Program-made: the position numbers and the translations under genes
Shown: positions 20,586 to 32,530 of the stretch, one piece after another
How the letters are laid out: the number at the start of each line of letters is the position of its first letter
Position numbering within the stretch: the stretch's first letter is position 1
Notes under the pieces: generated by a model
What the model was told of the DNA's origin: nothing
What the model saw: only the letters and a program-made list of their open reading frames with translations
Database searches by the model: none
Assembly (NCBI RefSeq): GCF_029227915.1
Contig: NC_079887.1
Location: forward strand, 23,247,650-23,311,649
Length of the DNA: 64,000 nt
Origin: Hydractinia symbiolongicarpus
Taxonomy: Eukaryota > Cnidaria > Hydrozoa > Anthoathecata > Hydractiniidae
Direction of reading: 5' to 3'

Positions 20586-20911
20586 GCAATTCGCTATCCC
20601 GTTATGAAGGGAATTGAGAAGATGCAGGAAATACACGAGAAGAGAGGACTTGGATCCTATATTTCTTAAACGTTTTCCCAGGAAAGTGTTAAAAACTTTG
20701 AAGAGTGGGAATTTATTTTTTAGATTTTGTAAAGTCAAGTAAGTAATACCTGCAAGTAACTATTTTAGAATTTTTAGAGTTCGGATAATTTTTCTCTCGC
20801 CCAGTCATGTTGATTCTTTAGATTTAACTTAGAACATGTGACATTCCAAAAATACTTCTATCAACGAAACTTAAAGGCTATTTAATTATGTGTAGATGTA
20901 CAAGATTAATC

Positions 20912-20990
20912 CAATCTCGTTCCCAGGATTTCATATCCTCCTTTAGCGCCGGATTGATAGAAAGCAAAAAAGACTCTAGCGACGAGATTG
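20912..20990. mobile_element. Short MITE, CAACCTCG family
   Basis: Ends CAATCTCGTTCCCAGG and, reversed, CAATCTCGTCGC form inverted termini. No clear 9-bp duplication remains. Confidence 0.5.
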
Positions 20991-21531
20991 CTCTTTTTTT
21001 AATTTTATTGTAATTGAGCGTTGTCATTCTTAACAGCCAAGAGATTTATTCCGCCATGTTCAATATAACTCTAGCAAGTCTCTTTCTGTGATCCAAATGG
21101 TAGCTGCGAGCGACCATGCCCGAATTCCTGTGGATTTTTTCACTGTTAGTTTTCGATAGATCCCAGTCGAACTACATCATTTTCGACTAGTTTTGTTGTT
21201 GACGCTAATAGAGTTATTAACATCATTATAAATAGATTAATATAATTCTGTAAACATATTTTTTACGCATATGAATTTTAATGAACAGAGTTATGTGAAT
21301 GTTACACCGGCTTTGAACTTGTGGAGGTTGAAATTACAGCGATTTTTAAGGAATTTAGGCTTTTTGGTTAGATACAAATTCTCAAGGAACACCAATTTTT
21401 TGCTGATGCCAGCATATTTCGCTTTCTGGGCGTAGCATGTGTCTTTTCTCTTCGGAAATCTTGAAAAAAGCACATTGCATTTTCAACGTTCTATACCAGG
21501 CCGGAGTATACGTCAAAAACAACTTCAAAAC

Positions 21532-21615
21532 TATCCTCGTCCCCAGGGTTTGTTGTCTATGTCAAAGTCGCTAGCGCTCATGTCAAAAAGGCAAAAGCCC
21601 CTAGGGACGAGGCTG
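21532..21615. mobile_element. Short MITE, CAACCTCG family, with 8/9 TSD
   Basis: TATCCTCGTCCCCAGG at one end faces CCTAGGGACGAGGCTG at the other. Flanks CTTCAAAAC and CTTAAAAAC match at eight of nine positions. Confidence 0.65.
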
Positions 21616-22683
21616 CTTAAAAACAGCTATAAGCCTAGGATGGTAGCTTGTGATAAGCTGTTGATGGCTATATAAAGATTTTTTTAAAGTTTTATAAGGA
21701 GCTTGCATTCTCGTTCCTAGAACTCTTAGAGTTTTATTTTTGCTCTGGGCTCTAAAATGAGGAGCTTGCGAATAAAAAACGGCACAAGAAAATATTGTTG
21801 TAAATATTATACGAATTTCTTTTATATTCGATGTTTTGTGATAATTTGTTAAAAAGTTGTAGATAGCAAAGTCCGACTAACTAACATTATGTCTGAATAA
21901 ACAAGATATCGGTTTAGTTGCCTTACTAACTCGTACACTACACTGCACGAGGTGAAATTGATCAATGTAATATTTATAGATCGTATAAAGTATTCTATTA
22001 CGTAACTTCAATCAACATCCATAAAATATTTTCGTTGCTAAAAATAACATCCTTTGACGTTTTGTCTGAAGTTTTGTCTAAAAGATGATGTGCAAATGTT
22101 ACAAACAAAACTCAAGAAAAGAAGAGCTGCGCATGCGTTGCATACACTGAGTGAGGTTATCTATCCAAAATAAGGCCTGGTTATTTTTTATCATCCAGTT
22201 TCACTTCAAGAAATAAACTAGAGATAAATAGAGTATCAAAATTATATGTTGGCCGTTTCGCCGTCCTGATAAAAAAGAGACTTGGGATTGAAGTTGTTTT
22301 GCAATGCTTTTGATTGTTATTTCTTACTTTCATTGACTTTTATCACATGATGAAACTGATTAATATCTTGTTGACATGAACTTTCCCAACTGTCCAGTAG
22401 TAACATCCTCATTTTTAGGGGTTTTCCCTTTATGATAAATTTTAGGGCTCAGTAGTAACGACTTTAGATAATAGCTCCTGGGGAGGAGGGTGTTGTAATG
22501 AAATTAGTTTCACAGTCACATCTTATAGATCATAAAATTTTTTATTCAAACTGTTCGTTAATAGAAATTTTAATCTCATTCTGCTTTCCACTATGACAGT
22601 AAAGTCGTATATAACAAAACCAGTATGTCTTTCGCTATAACCACCTTTTCTAGACAGTGGTTGCGTTTAAGCCTGAAGATCCA

Positions 22684-23057
22684 GCATAATTTTTCTCATC
22701 ACTGGAAAATCGGAATATAGTTAAGGTAAGCTGGGATCGCAAACGAAATTTTGTGGTCAGAATACTGACCGTGCTTTCTGATTGGCTACTTCTATTGTTA
22801 CTTGCTCACGTGATTATCGTCGAAAAAAGCCTTTCTTCTTTAATGTTCCAAGCGCAAGTGGCCTTACTTACCTCAACAAACATAATTAAATCTGCTACTA
22901 TTTAGAAGGGTAAGATGTGGCCACGCTCTGGCCTTGTGATCATTGGTTGATTTTAATTCGTAATTTGCTCTGACACATTTTTTTGCGTTAAAGCTGTCGT
23001 ATGAGAGAAGCTGAATTTTTTATTTCCTGGAACAAAGCTTAGTAAACTAGCCTAGTT
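22684..23057 (+). repeat. Dispersed repeat family R-A, long copy
   Basis: It begins near CAGCATAATTTTTCTCA and ends near AAGCTTAGTAAACTAGCCTAG. Shared internal blocks such as CAGAATACTGACC, TGATTGG and GGTAAGATG occur in the same order at 38982-39353. A shortened reverse copy lies at 46167-46283 and a reverse fragment near 29690-29785. There is no coding frame. The class is unknown and its ends are not clear inverted repeats. Confidence 0.6.
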
Positions 23058-23778
23058 GCGTCTAAATAAAAAAGAACAGTTATTTATCTGTTCCGAATCA
23101 CAACTGACGCACCTCCCCACATACCTTGGCACGGCTTGTCTGTTACATTGTAAAATAAAAAGCCAAGACCATAACATTGTAAAACTGCTTACTCAACAAA
23201 AAATTGTTTTTATAGATGTTTTGGCGGGATTAGGTTCGGGTAGGCTTAGCTTCACAGTGCCAACCTCGTCTCCATGGATCCTTTTTGACATAACGCTAGC
23301 GCCTTTAAGACTAAATTCCAAAACCTGGAGACAATGATGCGATACCGCATAAGTTTCTTGTTATATGGAGCACCTGCTGACAAAGGTTTTACTTTAGCAG
23401 GTGCGATTTTGTAAATCTCAAACGAAAAAAACAAAAACAACGTTTTGACGACATTTTCGGATGTTCACACGTCCATTTTCAAGTGTAGTGAAATTTTGTT
23501 TTAAATTTCTCTTAAATTTATGTAAAAAATAGTATGTTACTATAAATAAACTGATAATTAGCTATCTCGGGAAACAATGAGCGAATATGTTAAAATCGTC
23601 AAAAGAGGCTACGTGACCACATATCCGTAGATGTTCCTAAATTGCTGATTGGCTAGATGACGTATATATCTGTTAGGGGAGTCATATGGGGTTCACACCC
23701 ATGTGTTCACTTGCCCAAATTTTGAGTCGTCGTAAAGTTTCTCTGATATGAGTGGCATTGCAGGCACCGCACTAAAAC

Positions 23779-24853
23779 TTGTATACGACACGAAAAAAAA
23801 TAGATAACTTATTTTTTGCTTGCTTACTAGGACCAGCCAGTGAAGAAGTAAAAGAAGAAATTGTAGCACCTGATACTGTCAGCGCTTTTGATTTTAGTGT
23901 CGGCATTGATTTGACATCACCGTCATCTTCCCTAGCTAGTTTTGCATCACAAACGTTTTCGCCTATTGGCATCCCTAATACATCGTTGCTGGTAAGTATA
24001 CTTGATATTGTAATGGATCGACCAAAAATAATGTTTCAAATGTCTTGGAAATGTATGATGTAAAGAAATACCAAGCAAATTCGATAAAACTCTTTTGTCA
24101 ACGAAAGCCTGGTCCAACGAGGTCTCTCTCATTGAAGGATGAAATATTGATGACATTAATGAGAATTCGGTTAGATGCACCTGTTGAAGATTTAGCATTC
24201 AGATTTGGGATCTCAGCAAGCCATGCTTCAAACATAATAGCAACATTTATCTTATTTCTTAGTTTAGAGCTAGAACCTTTGATTTATTGGCCAAGTCCTG
24301 ATGAGACATTATCATATGAGCATAATCATTTTGCTGGGACATTTAACAAGTGTGAAGGAATTGGAGATTGTACTGAACAGTGGATAGAACATTCTAACAA
24401 TGTTGCTGCACAATATCAGACCTATAGCACATATAAAAGTTATCACACCTTAAAAAAGTTAATATTTTGCACAAAATCTGGTTCCATATCATACATATCG
24501 CCTGCACATGCTGGTTCATGTAGTGACCGATTCATACCAGAAGACACAAATGTCGCAAAAAAATTCACTCCTAATTTGATGGTACTTTTTAATAAAGGTT
24601 TTAACGTACAAGATTTGTTCTTATCACGTCAGGTGTTTGCCCTGTTTGCAAAAAAAGACAGTTTACTCTATCAGAGGTATATCATGGTAAACGAGTTGCT
24701 AGAGCAGGGATTCACATAGAAAGAGTGACGGGAAGATTAAAGGAATTTAGAATGCTTAGTAATACTTTACCAATATCGATAACTGATCTATGTGACCACA
24801 TTTGGACAATAGCTGGGGCAATATTAAATATGCAACCACCTTTGGTAAAATAA
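23779..24853 (+). pseudogene. Decayed THAP-type DDE transposase (DDE_Tnp_4)
   Basis: The frame at 24045-24719 shows the family helix-turn-helix region (LKDEILMTLMRIRL...), the first catalytic Asp in a GDCTE block, and the TYKSYHTLKKLIFCTKSGS and LFNKGFNVQDLF blocks; the second catalytic Asp is Asn (FNKGFN against the usual FDKGF). The third acidic block, GIHIERVTGRLKEF, follows in another frame and ends at 24851-24853, so a frameshift lies near 24630-24650. An open stretch at 23779-23990 ending in a GTAAGT donor may be a preceding exon. No THAP zinc finger is seen. It is related to, but clearly different from, the intact transposase at 58950-60464. Confidence 0.72.
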
Positions 24854-26868
24854 TATTCAAGTACTCTCTTCAATTTGCAGAGAAATGTTAGGCTTTACAA
24901 ACACCATCATAAACGGCTTTTTTTAAAGCCACACATTTAAAAAATATGTTATTTATGGCATAGATGGCATAAAGCTGAAATTCCTTTGCTTTTACGGCAA
25001 ACCGTACCAGTACCATTATTATACAGTGTGTTTCAAATGTTTTTTTATGTAATTAATAAATATAAAAGCTTTTAATATATATATACTTTTAGGGAAGAAA
25101 GTGTTTGCAGAAAGAAACTATTGCGGTTCGGCGAAACAACATTTTGTGGGGAAAAACTTTTGCAAATTTTCAAAAAAAGTGTTTTTCGCAAACACTTTCT
25201 ACTCTTACAGTATGTAAGGCATACTTAAGCATAAAAGCCAGCCTTGAAAGGCTAAGCCTGTTGCTGTATGTTTACATTATGCAGATTACATATAAAATCA
25301 GACATATATATATATACTATACCTGTATTTTTTACCAATTAATGTTTTTTTTTAAATGTGTGGCTTTAAAAAAACCTGTTTTATTGAGGCATGGGCACAG
25401 AAAATTTGTTTGAAGCAAAATTCCAATCAGGATTGGGTGGATAGCAGCTGATCTAATCCCTTTTGTATCTGATTACTGGCACTTATTGAAACATAATCAA
25501 CAATTTCATTTCTTTGCATATATATTTGGTGGCTTTTTCCCCACTACTGCTTTAAACTTACACATAAAAACCCATTTATGCAGAGTACAGTTCTATTGCT
25601 CTGATTTCGAAGATCAGCTAGTTGAGACGGCGAAGAAGATTTGTTTGCTGTGGCCAGTCGAGACTGCAGGGGCGAAGATCTTTGGATTTAGGATATCGGA
25701 TTAGTAGGGCAGCTGATGTTACGTTGATGTTATCGCTAGAACAACGACCTTGACAATAGCGACTGGGAATACCAAATTCGTGTAGAGCTAGAAGTTCCTT
25801 GAAGCCAGGTCACTTTGAGAGCCATTTCTTTTTTAATTTTGATGATTCCTCAAGACGAGCGACAGACATTGCAGCAGATTGAAAGGCTTGCTCTTCATCT
25901 TCTGAACCCTCCGGCGTTTGAGTAGGTGAAATAAGGTAGAGAAGCATCCATATACGTGATAATGGCATTTTTAACTAGCCAAAGATTGCTTTGATAGACA
26001 ATGATTGATTAGATAATGGTGAATTAATAAGCAGCAGATATAAGCATAAGAAGAACTGCTAAAACTGAAAAGGAAAACCATGAAGCAACTGCAACTTAAA
26101 TACTAGTAGACTGCTGATTAAAACATATGCTGCTGACCAGAAAAAGCACATAGGTAAATGGTAAACTAACTATGGGTAATAACAAACCAGAGTGGAAAGA
26201 AGATATATGTGTGCATTTAAACACTCATAAATATATATTTATGAGTCACAAAAAAATGTTCCAATCGAGGCACTAAGTTATTCGAGTAAACATTGTTTTT
26301 TCCACTGTAATCATGCATGATTCTTCTCCTCGAATGAAACAATACTTTAAACAACTTGAAATATTGTTAAATTCAACATTCCTAACATGACCTGCAAACA
26401 TCAGATTGTGGCCTTCTTTGCAACCTTTTTCTGAAATACTTTTTTTTGCATAGTCCATGAGACAGCTTGTGGTGATGTCTGGAAAGTATAAGAAAGAATT
26501 CATCCAGCCTAATTTTAACTCCTCAGGAAAACAAATTTCGATACAATCAACACAATTCTGTATCTGTCTCCTTTTCTCCTCCAGGGACGGTAAACTGGAC
26601 CTCCCCCAGATAAAGATATGCTTTGGGAAGGCAAATATTTCTTAAGTGACTCTACATTCCATTTTATTAATTCCTTTTTTCAGTAAAAAACATGATTAAA
26701 ACAAATACAATCCAACGCAATCCAACAAATTCTTCTGTTAACACTAAGATACCCCAGTCGTCCGGAGATGCATTGCGAAAGCGAGAAATTCAAAATGGTG
26801 TCGCTATCGATGAAAAGGTCTATTGCACAGTCTTCAAATTTTAATACTACACATAGGAGAATATCCTA

Positions 26869-26951
26869 CAACCTCGTTCCTAGGACTTGTTAGGCTGTTT
26901 TATTCAGGCTGTCTACTATAAAAAGCCTAACAAGTCCTGGAGAAGAGGTTA
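26869..26951. mobile_element. Short MITE, CAACCTCG family
   Basis: CAACCTCGTTCCTAGGACTT faces AAGTCCTGGAGAAGAGGTTA. ATATCCTA occurs immediately left (26861-26868) and three bases right of the end (26955-26962), so the duplication is only approximate. Confidence 0.6.
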
Positions 26952-27210
26952 GATATATCCTAGATACAATTATTACAGATTCTGTCGTGAGAAGCAAACG
27001 CTTTGTTAAATAGACTGACGCTAAAACCGAGTTAGTGAAGGAGAAGTTTTCATTGATTACCACAATTTGGCGTGGGAAGCCAACCATGAATCAGATTTGA
27101 TAGACGCTGGTCGAAAGAATGACGGAGTTCCATCAATTCATTTTTGTTATTACATGTTGCAATATATTTTTTGTCAAGAGTTATTAACCAATAAGGGCGT
27201 GTTACTTAGG

Positions 27211-27274
27211 CATCTTCGTCCCCAGGGTTTGTTGCCTATGTCAAATAAAGACAAAAAACCTGGGGAAGAGGTTG
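27211..27274. mobile_element. Short MITE, CAACCTCG family
   Basis: CATCTTCGTCCCCAGG and, reversed, CAACCTCTTCCCCAGG form the inverted ends of a 64-bp element. Flanking nine-base words GTTACTTAG and GTTATTTAA agree at seven positions. Confidence 0.55.
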
Positions 27275-27518
27275 GTTATTTAAGTCTATACTCTTAGCTG
27301 TAACTACCAATCTTAAATTAAGGAAGAAATAATTTGGTGCAAAATGTGCTTTTCTAATTAACGTTCACTTTCTAAATAACGCCCATTATAAAAGTTCAAA
27401 TATTTAATTAACGCCCACGGTGGTAAATTGATCAAATACAGTACACCACATCCATTTGCATTTTGTGATTTCAAATAATGCTATTCGCTTTTTCACTGCT
27501 TTATTTACGTTGCTGTAG

Positions 27519-28548
27519 ATACATATCGTTCATCGAAATGCTAAATACATTGCTGAAGTAGCTGGTAAAAAGGCAGACGGGTTACTTGTGGCTGGCATTT
27601 TTCTTAAGAAGGAGGTATGAAATCGCGGTATAGGTTTTAAACAACAATTTAGAATTCCAAATATTTTTTTAAAGCTATGAGAGATCTGTCTGTCTAATAA
27701 ACTAAAACGAAACTTAGTTTCATTGATTTTGTATCGTGTTGTTTCAGTGGCACAAGTCGTCATCCATGATATATGATTTTGCGAACTACTCAGCAATGCA
27801 ACTTATAAAGCCTGGTAAGTAATTTGCTTCTTTTAACGAGTTTTGCTTATTCGTTCACTTTACTTTGCCAATCTCGAACCCAGGGACGAGGAATCACCTT
27901 CACACTTAAGAAACTCCACAAGAAATGGTTTGGGGATGTTTTCTGTTTATTGTGTTCTAGTGACGCAATATGTCTGTTTTACAGAGCTCTAAAGGCTTCA
28001 TTTTAGGGAAGATACTCTCAGTTTGACTGACGAAGTGTTACTGGTTCTGCCTATGCTCCCAATCTCCTCCACGGAGGTTTTTTCTTTGCTCCTTTTTGTG
28101 CTTACATATCAAAAGGTAAAAAAGAAGCGCAGTGAAAGAGATTTTTTCTTGTTCATGAATACGTCTTTCTTATTTCTTTTTTTTAATATCAAAGTTATTA
28201 AGTTATATATAATATGGTTTGAAACAGATTAAAAAATTGCAAATTCGGAAAAATGTCACGCGGTGATGCTAACTCAATCAGTAACGAATTAAATCGTCGT
28301 ACCCAGGTTTCCTTGCCTGATGTCAATGCCGCTAGCGCTTACTTGACGTTTTCTTCGCCGTCGGCCTCGATGTCAAAAAAGCATGAACCCCTGGGGACAA
28401 GGTTGCAACCGATTCGAGTAACATTTCAGTATGTTAAAAAATTTAATTTTAGGGAAAAAACAATATAATTTTTGATTTCGCAGGATCCAGCAAGCAAGTG
28501 AAAGCATTTCCTTTGTCGCAGTTTTTACCACGTGGTGCGATTGGATAG
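27519..28548 (+). pseudogene. Alpha-carbonic-anhydrase-like exon remnants
   Basis: Three GT-AG bounded exons keep compatible phases: 27519-27614 (32 codons, with VHRNAKY...ADGLLVAGIFLK), 27748-27814, and 28484 to a TAG at 28546-28548 (with FPLSQFLP). The first matches the alpha-carbonic-anhydrase block LVHWNxKY...DGLAVxGxFLK, and the last the FPLxxLLP block, in the right order. The family hydrates CO2 at a zinc centre. Here the expected GSLTTPPC block after LLP is missing and an early stop intervenes. The zinc-ligand exon (HFHWG) was not found; a vaguely similar stretch near 27060-27110 is doubtful. Most likely a relic or partial gene. Confidence 0.5.
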
Positions 28549-31117
28549 TTCTTACTGATCGCACGTTACCGATACATGCTCGAGAGGTAACAACCCCGTT
28601 TGTTGCGTGTTTTTTGTTCCTATTTTTTCACCAATCCATGCTACAACTCAGTTAGCAAACTGCGATTCATCAGTAAAAACAGGATTCAGGTGTGAATACA
28701 AACGAAACGTATGTTACAATATAGACCCTAACTTTTTTGGGTCTTTGAGTAAAAAAGTTCTAAAATAAGTTCAAAAATAAGGACCGAAAATAGGACCGAC
28801 AAAAGTTTTCGCCGACGAAAATTATCACCGACAAAGTTTTGGTCGACAATGTTTTGATTGATAAGGTAATACTCAGGTTAATTCCCTGTTTGATGAGTTG
28901 TCTTATCAGTTAATAACATCTTTAATACAATATCATGATGTTTTCTTATCCTTCTGTTAGAGTATCATACGCGTAAAAGAGCCCTGGGGACAAGGTTGTT
29001 CTATTCTTAGATATGAACTTAAATACCCAATTAAAACCTTGCTCCCTTTTCTTGATCATTAAAACAACAATAGAATGGCCTCAGAGTGAGATAGCCCAGG
29101 GAATTCTTTTTAATTTAACTCCGTAATACCGGCTCGGGGAACAAGAGAACTTTAACACAAGATGTATAATACTTAAATTTAAGTCAACCTCGTTGTCAAG
29201 GATTTATGTTTCTCGCCAGCGCTGTGCAGTCGGATATAGGAAAGGAAAATGGGATCTAGGTTGCTTGCAATATTTGTTTTCAAATTGAACATCTTAGCAA
29301 GGTTTTGGGGTGTGGTGGAACAAAAAATTATGGAAACAACCGTTCAGTTCAACGAACAAATGGAAGGCGTGTGGTCGGTGTACATATGGGTATCTAAAAA
29401 TGTGAACACAATTGTCGTGAATACATTGTAGAAAAGAATCATCTGAAGAAATAATTTTTGTTTTATTTTATTCTAAATATTAGCCCCATCTCTAACAAAG
29501 ATTTCTTTCGAACTTATCTTTTGTTGACGTGTTGACCAAAGAGCATAACATGCAATGCCAGTTTCGTTTCTTGGGTAAAATAAGAAAATTAAATTGTTAC
29601 AATAGGGAAAACGAAGTATAGTTTAGTTTCAGTGAGAATTTGTATGTAAAATATCGAGTTTGCTCAATCGAGTTTTCTCAAGTTCCCACGTGAATATCAC
29701 GTGAGCAAGGAACAATAGAAGTATTCAATCAAAAAGCGCGGTTCGTATTTTGATCCCAGGAAATTCGTGTGCGTCCCAGCATAATATTCCCACTTAAACC
29801 AACCTCGGTCCAAAGACTTTTTTCTTTTTGGTATAAGTATTAATTAGTGCTTGCTCCAACCTTGTCCCCAGGTCTATACGTTTCTTAATAATAATACGCT
29901 TTATCATAGTTCCAGGTGCTGAGATCGAGCTTGCCTTTGTTTTTCGCTAGCCAACCCATATGATTATAAAAAACGTAGGAAGAGAACCCTGCGAACGAGG
30001 TTGATAAATGTCTATTATAAATTATTAGTTAACCGAAATTTTTTTTTTGATATTTGATCCAGCTGCTGTATAAAAGAGTAAATAAGTGGAACTCAGTTTT
30101 CTTGTAAACTAGCTTCTGTTTTGTCGGAAGAAATTTTGTCTTTTTCTTACAGAAAGCGTTTTATACCGATGGTCTGGAATCGAACAACAATAATTGGGTA
30201 TCCGTATTCAAAAAAAAAAAAAAAAAATTGAATAGGCGAGAGGCGTTGACTTAAGATCTGCTGTCATATTTATTTATTTATTTTTTAATCAGCGTGTACA
30301 AATATTTTGAATGGTAATTTCCCTTTCAATTACACGACAACTTTTTTCACTTTAATCAAAACATTTTATATTATTAAAGCGCACCTTCGTCCCCAGAACT
30401 TTTTGTTTCTCATCAGCGCAGCGCTTAATATTACGTTCGATATGCAAAAAGAGACAACACAGGTCCTAGTATCGAAGTTGGTTAAAGTAAATCCAAAATT
30501 ATGCACGGTGAAAGCTTAATTTTTTTGTTTAACAATATGTCACAAAAAGCATTAAAAATTATTACATAATTTAAGTTTATACTGATGCGACAGTTTTAAA
30601 TAAAAACACATTACAGTTACAAAATGGATTGATCATTCTAAGTTCGGTTGATATTTAAAAAACTAAGCTAACAAAACCTTTTGTCAGTTCTTGTGCGAGA
30701 TATTGCTTTGATATTTAAAACCTTAAAACAATTTTTTTACGGAATTACAGAAGGGCTTTTCAATCTCGTTTCCATTCTCCCTTACCCCTAAAAAGTCGCT
30801 TTTGCGCACATGTAGAAAGTGTGTAGATTCCAAAGAATAATCGTGCTGACGTCATCATCAATTAGCTTCTAATCTGAAGTTTAAAGTCTGCAGTCAACAA
30901 CAACAAGTGAAATTTGACAAGTTCAAAATGCATGACTATAACAAAGAAACAATTAATGTAATTACTAAACGTAACTGTTCTGTTCATTCTATGTTATCCT
31001 ACCCATAGGGTAAAGCAGTATTTCACTAGATTGCCTACCAAATCCTTATTTGTTAAAGTTTTACAAACGATAATTTTTTTGCCTGAAATCTTCGGTAGTT
31101 TTATTTCAATTGACTTA
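28549..31117. other. Intergenic with MITE and dispersed-repeat fragments
   Basis: No gene recognised. MITE-like ends occur near 28299-28410, 28979-28997, 29187-29262, 29857-30003 and 30387-30482. An A-run of 18 lies near 30210. A reverse fragment of repeat family R-A lies near 29690-29785. Confidence 0.5.
29857..30003. mobile_element. MITE, CAACCTCG family, longer member
   Basis: CAACCTTGTCCCCAGG at the left faces CCCTGCGAACGAGGTTG at the right, making a 147-bp element. No matching nine-base flanks were found. Confidence 0.5.
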
Positions 31118-32146
31118 TTAGGCGTACTGGCCAGGTCCACTGTAGTACTTCCGTTGTGAACTTTGAACTTCACTTTCTTTCGTTATATTTTTTTTATATA
31201 ATTCGGGTTTGCATTTTTTTGGTATATCCATAAAAGTATACGATTCTCGTGTTGGTCTTCCTCTAGATGCAATTGGAGGTGGATTGTCCTCAGTCATCTT
31301 TTCATACGTATCAGTGTCCTCTTGGTCTGCAGGATTTATTGTGCAAATATTTTGGTACGCCTTATCGCCAGTGATTGTCCCATTTGCTACTCTGAGGTAG
31401 AGTTGTGCAGCAATTGGTATGTTGTAAGTATGTTGGGCAACATAACCGCCACAGGTGGCTTTAACGATGTCCCTACAGAATACTAAAACACATTTTAATT
31501 CTCCTGCGTGAAAATAGGAAGATTGTGGATTAGTAAATCGTAAGGTGAACGAATTTACCAGCTCTGTTTCTTCGTCCGGGAGAATTTCTTTCAAGAGAGT
31601 TAATTTGTTTTCATATTTTGGTACAAATCCAGCCCCACAAGTGAAGGGAAGTTGAAATACTTGACCACTGCTTAAGCGAAAACTCATATAATTATGCTCA
31701 ATTTGATCCTTTGACAGTGTCTTTGTGTGTATGTTATGTACCACCTCGCAAATGGCGCCAGCACTTACGATAATCTCATAGTCATCATTCCCATCCGCTA
31801 TAACATGTTTAAGGAACTTCACGTATTTAGGTAACGGTTTTATTACAGCTAAATCGGCTATGTGTTGATGTACCGTTTCGCTGTTGTATTTCATAACAAC
31901 TTCATCAGGGATAGATAATGGGATACTATAGGAATATCCATTTGCATCATAACATAAAACTTTCTTGTCTGTACCAACAGATAGCAATTTTAATACTTCA
32001 CCCGAACTAAATGATGAATCTTCATCATCACTGTAAACGCCTTCTTCAACTTGCACCAATTGTGGGAGTTTGTATCTTTGAACAAACTCGCTCAAACGTA
32101 GGCATTCCTTACTCCAAGCAATATTCTCTAACACACTCTCTTCCAT
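31118..32146 (-). CDS. CABIT-domain adaptor, short paralogue (342 aa)
   Basis: A single minus-strand exon. The ATG at 32146 is chosen because the following residues align with the start of the paralogue at 37479 (ITWSDECL there, IAWSKECL here). Residues about 5-275 form a CABIT domain, seen as paired blocks shared by both genes: LPQLV, SFSSGEVLKL, YSIPLSIPDEV, ADLAVIKPLPKYV, FTCGAGFVPKYE and LPDEETELVNSFTLRF. CABIT domains occur in the GAREM and THEMIS signalling adaptors. Unlike its neighbour it lacks a C-terminal SAM domain and most of the tyrosine-rich tail, keeping only a short proline segment (PPPIASRGRPTRES). An AATAAA signal lies 13-18 bases past the stop (31100-31105). Probably a cytoplasmic adaptor. 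Confidence 0.82.
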   Translation of the reverse strand: MEESVLENIAWSKECLRLSEFVQRYKLPQLVQVEEGVYSDDEDSSFSSGEVLKLLSVGTDKKVLCYDANGYSYSIPLSIPDEVVMKYNSETVHQHIADLAVIKPLPKYVKFLKHVIADGNDDYEIIVSAGAICEVVHNIHTKTLSKDQIEHNYMSFRLSSGQVFQLPFTCGAGFVPKYENKLTLLKEILPDEETELVNSFTLRFTNPQSSYFHAGELKCVLVFCRDIVKATCGGYVAQHTYNIPIAAQLYLRVANGTITGDKAYQNICTINPADQEDTDTYEKMTEDNPPPIASRGRPTRESYTFMDIPKKCKPELYKKNITKESEVQSSQRKYYSGPGQYA

Positions 32147-32530
32147 CTTGTATAGTTCGGAATAAGAGATCTGTGTTTTAATCGAGTCCTTGATTAAAAT
32201 ATTATTGGCACACAACAAAAGTCTTGATAAATAACTTTATAAAGACGTAAATTGTCATGGGGATAACCTAAGCGATGTAATTTGCAGTCATATAAAAGCT
32301 ATAGATGTTGTTAAAAGTTAATATGAAAATTGTGCACGAGTTTAAAATCAAACAATAAATCTTCAGCATGAAATCTGACAAGCGCTGACAGACACAATTT
32401 GAAAACATCGAACTTTACAAGATTCAATATTACTACCATTGTCTGGCGTAATCTTATTGACGCAACAAATTGTAAGGATACGTTGTGGAAAACAAGGAAA
32501 ATAATGCACTAAATAGAAAAATGTAAATCG

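Larger units (their letters stand above)
20586..23778. other. Intergenic with dispersed repeats
   Basis: No gene recognised. It holds two CAACCTCG-type MITEs (20912-20990, 21532-21615), a 370-bp dispersed repeat (22684-23057) and a worn MITE (about 23262-23333). Confidence 0.5.
24854..27518. other. Intergenic, repeat fragments only
   Basis: No gene seen. A near-palindrome of TATTTATGAG lies near 26225-26245. Two CAACCTCG-type MITEs are at 26869-26951 and 27211-27274. Confidence 0.5.

Noticed and set aside
27060-27110. Zinc-ligand exon of a carbonic anhydrase
   Set aside because: The HFHWG motif is not present; similarity is too weak to claim.
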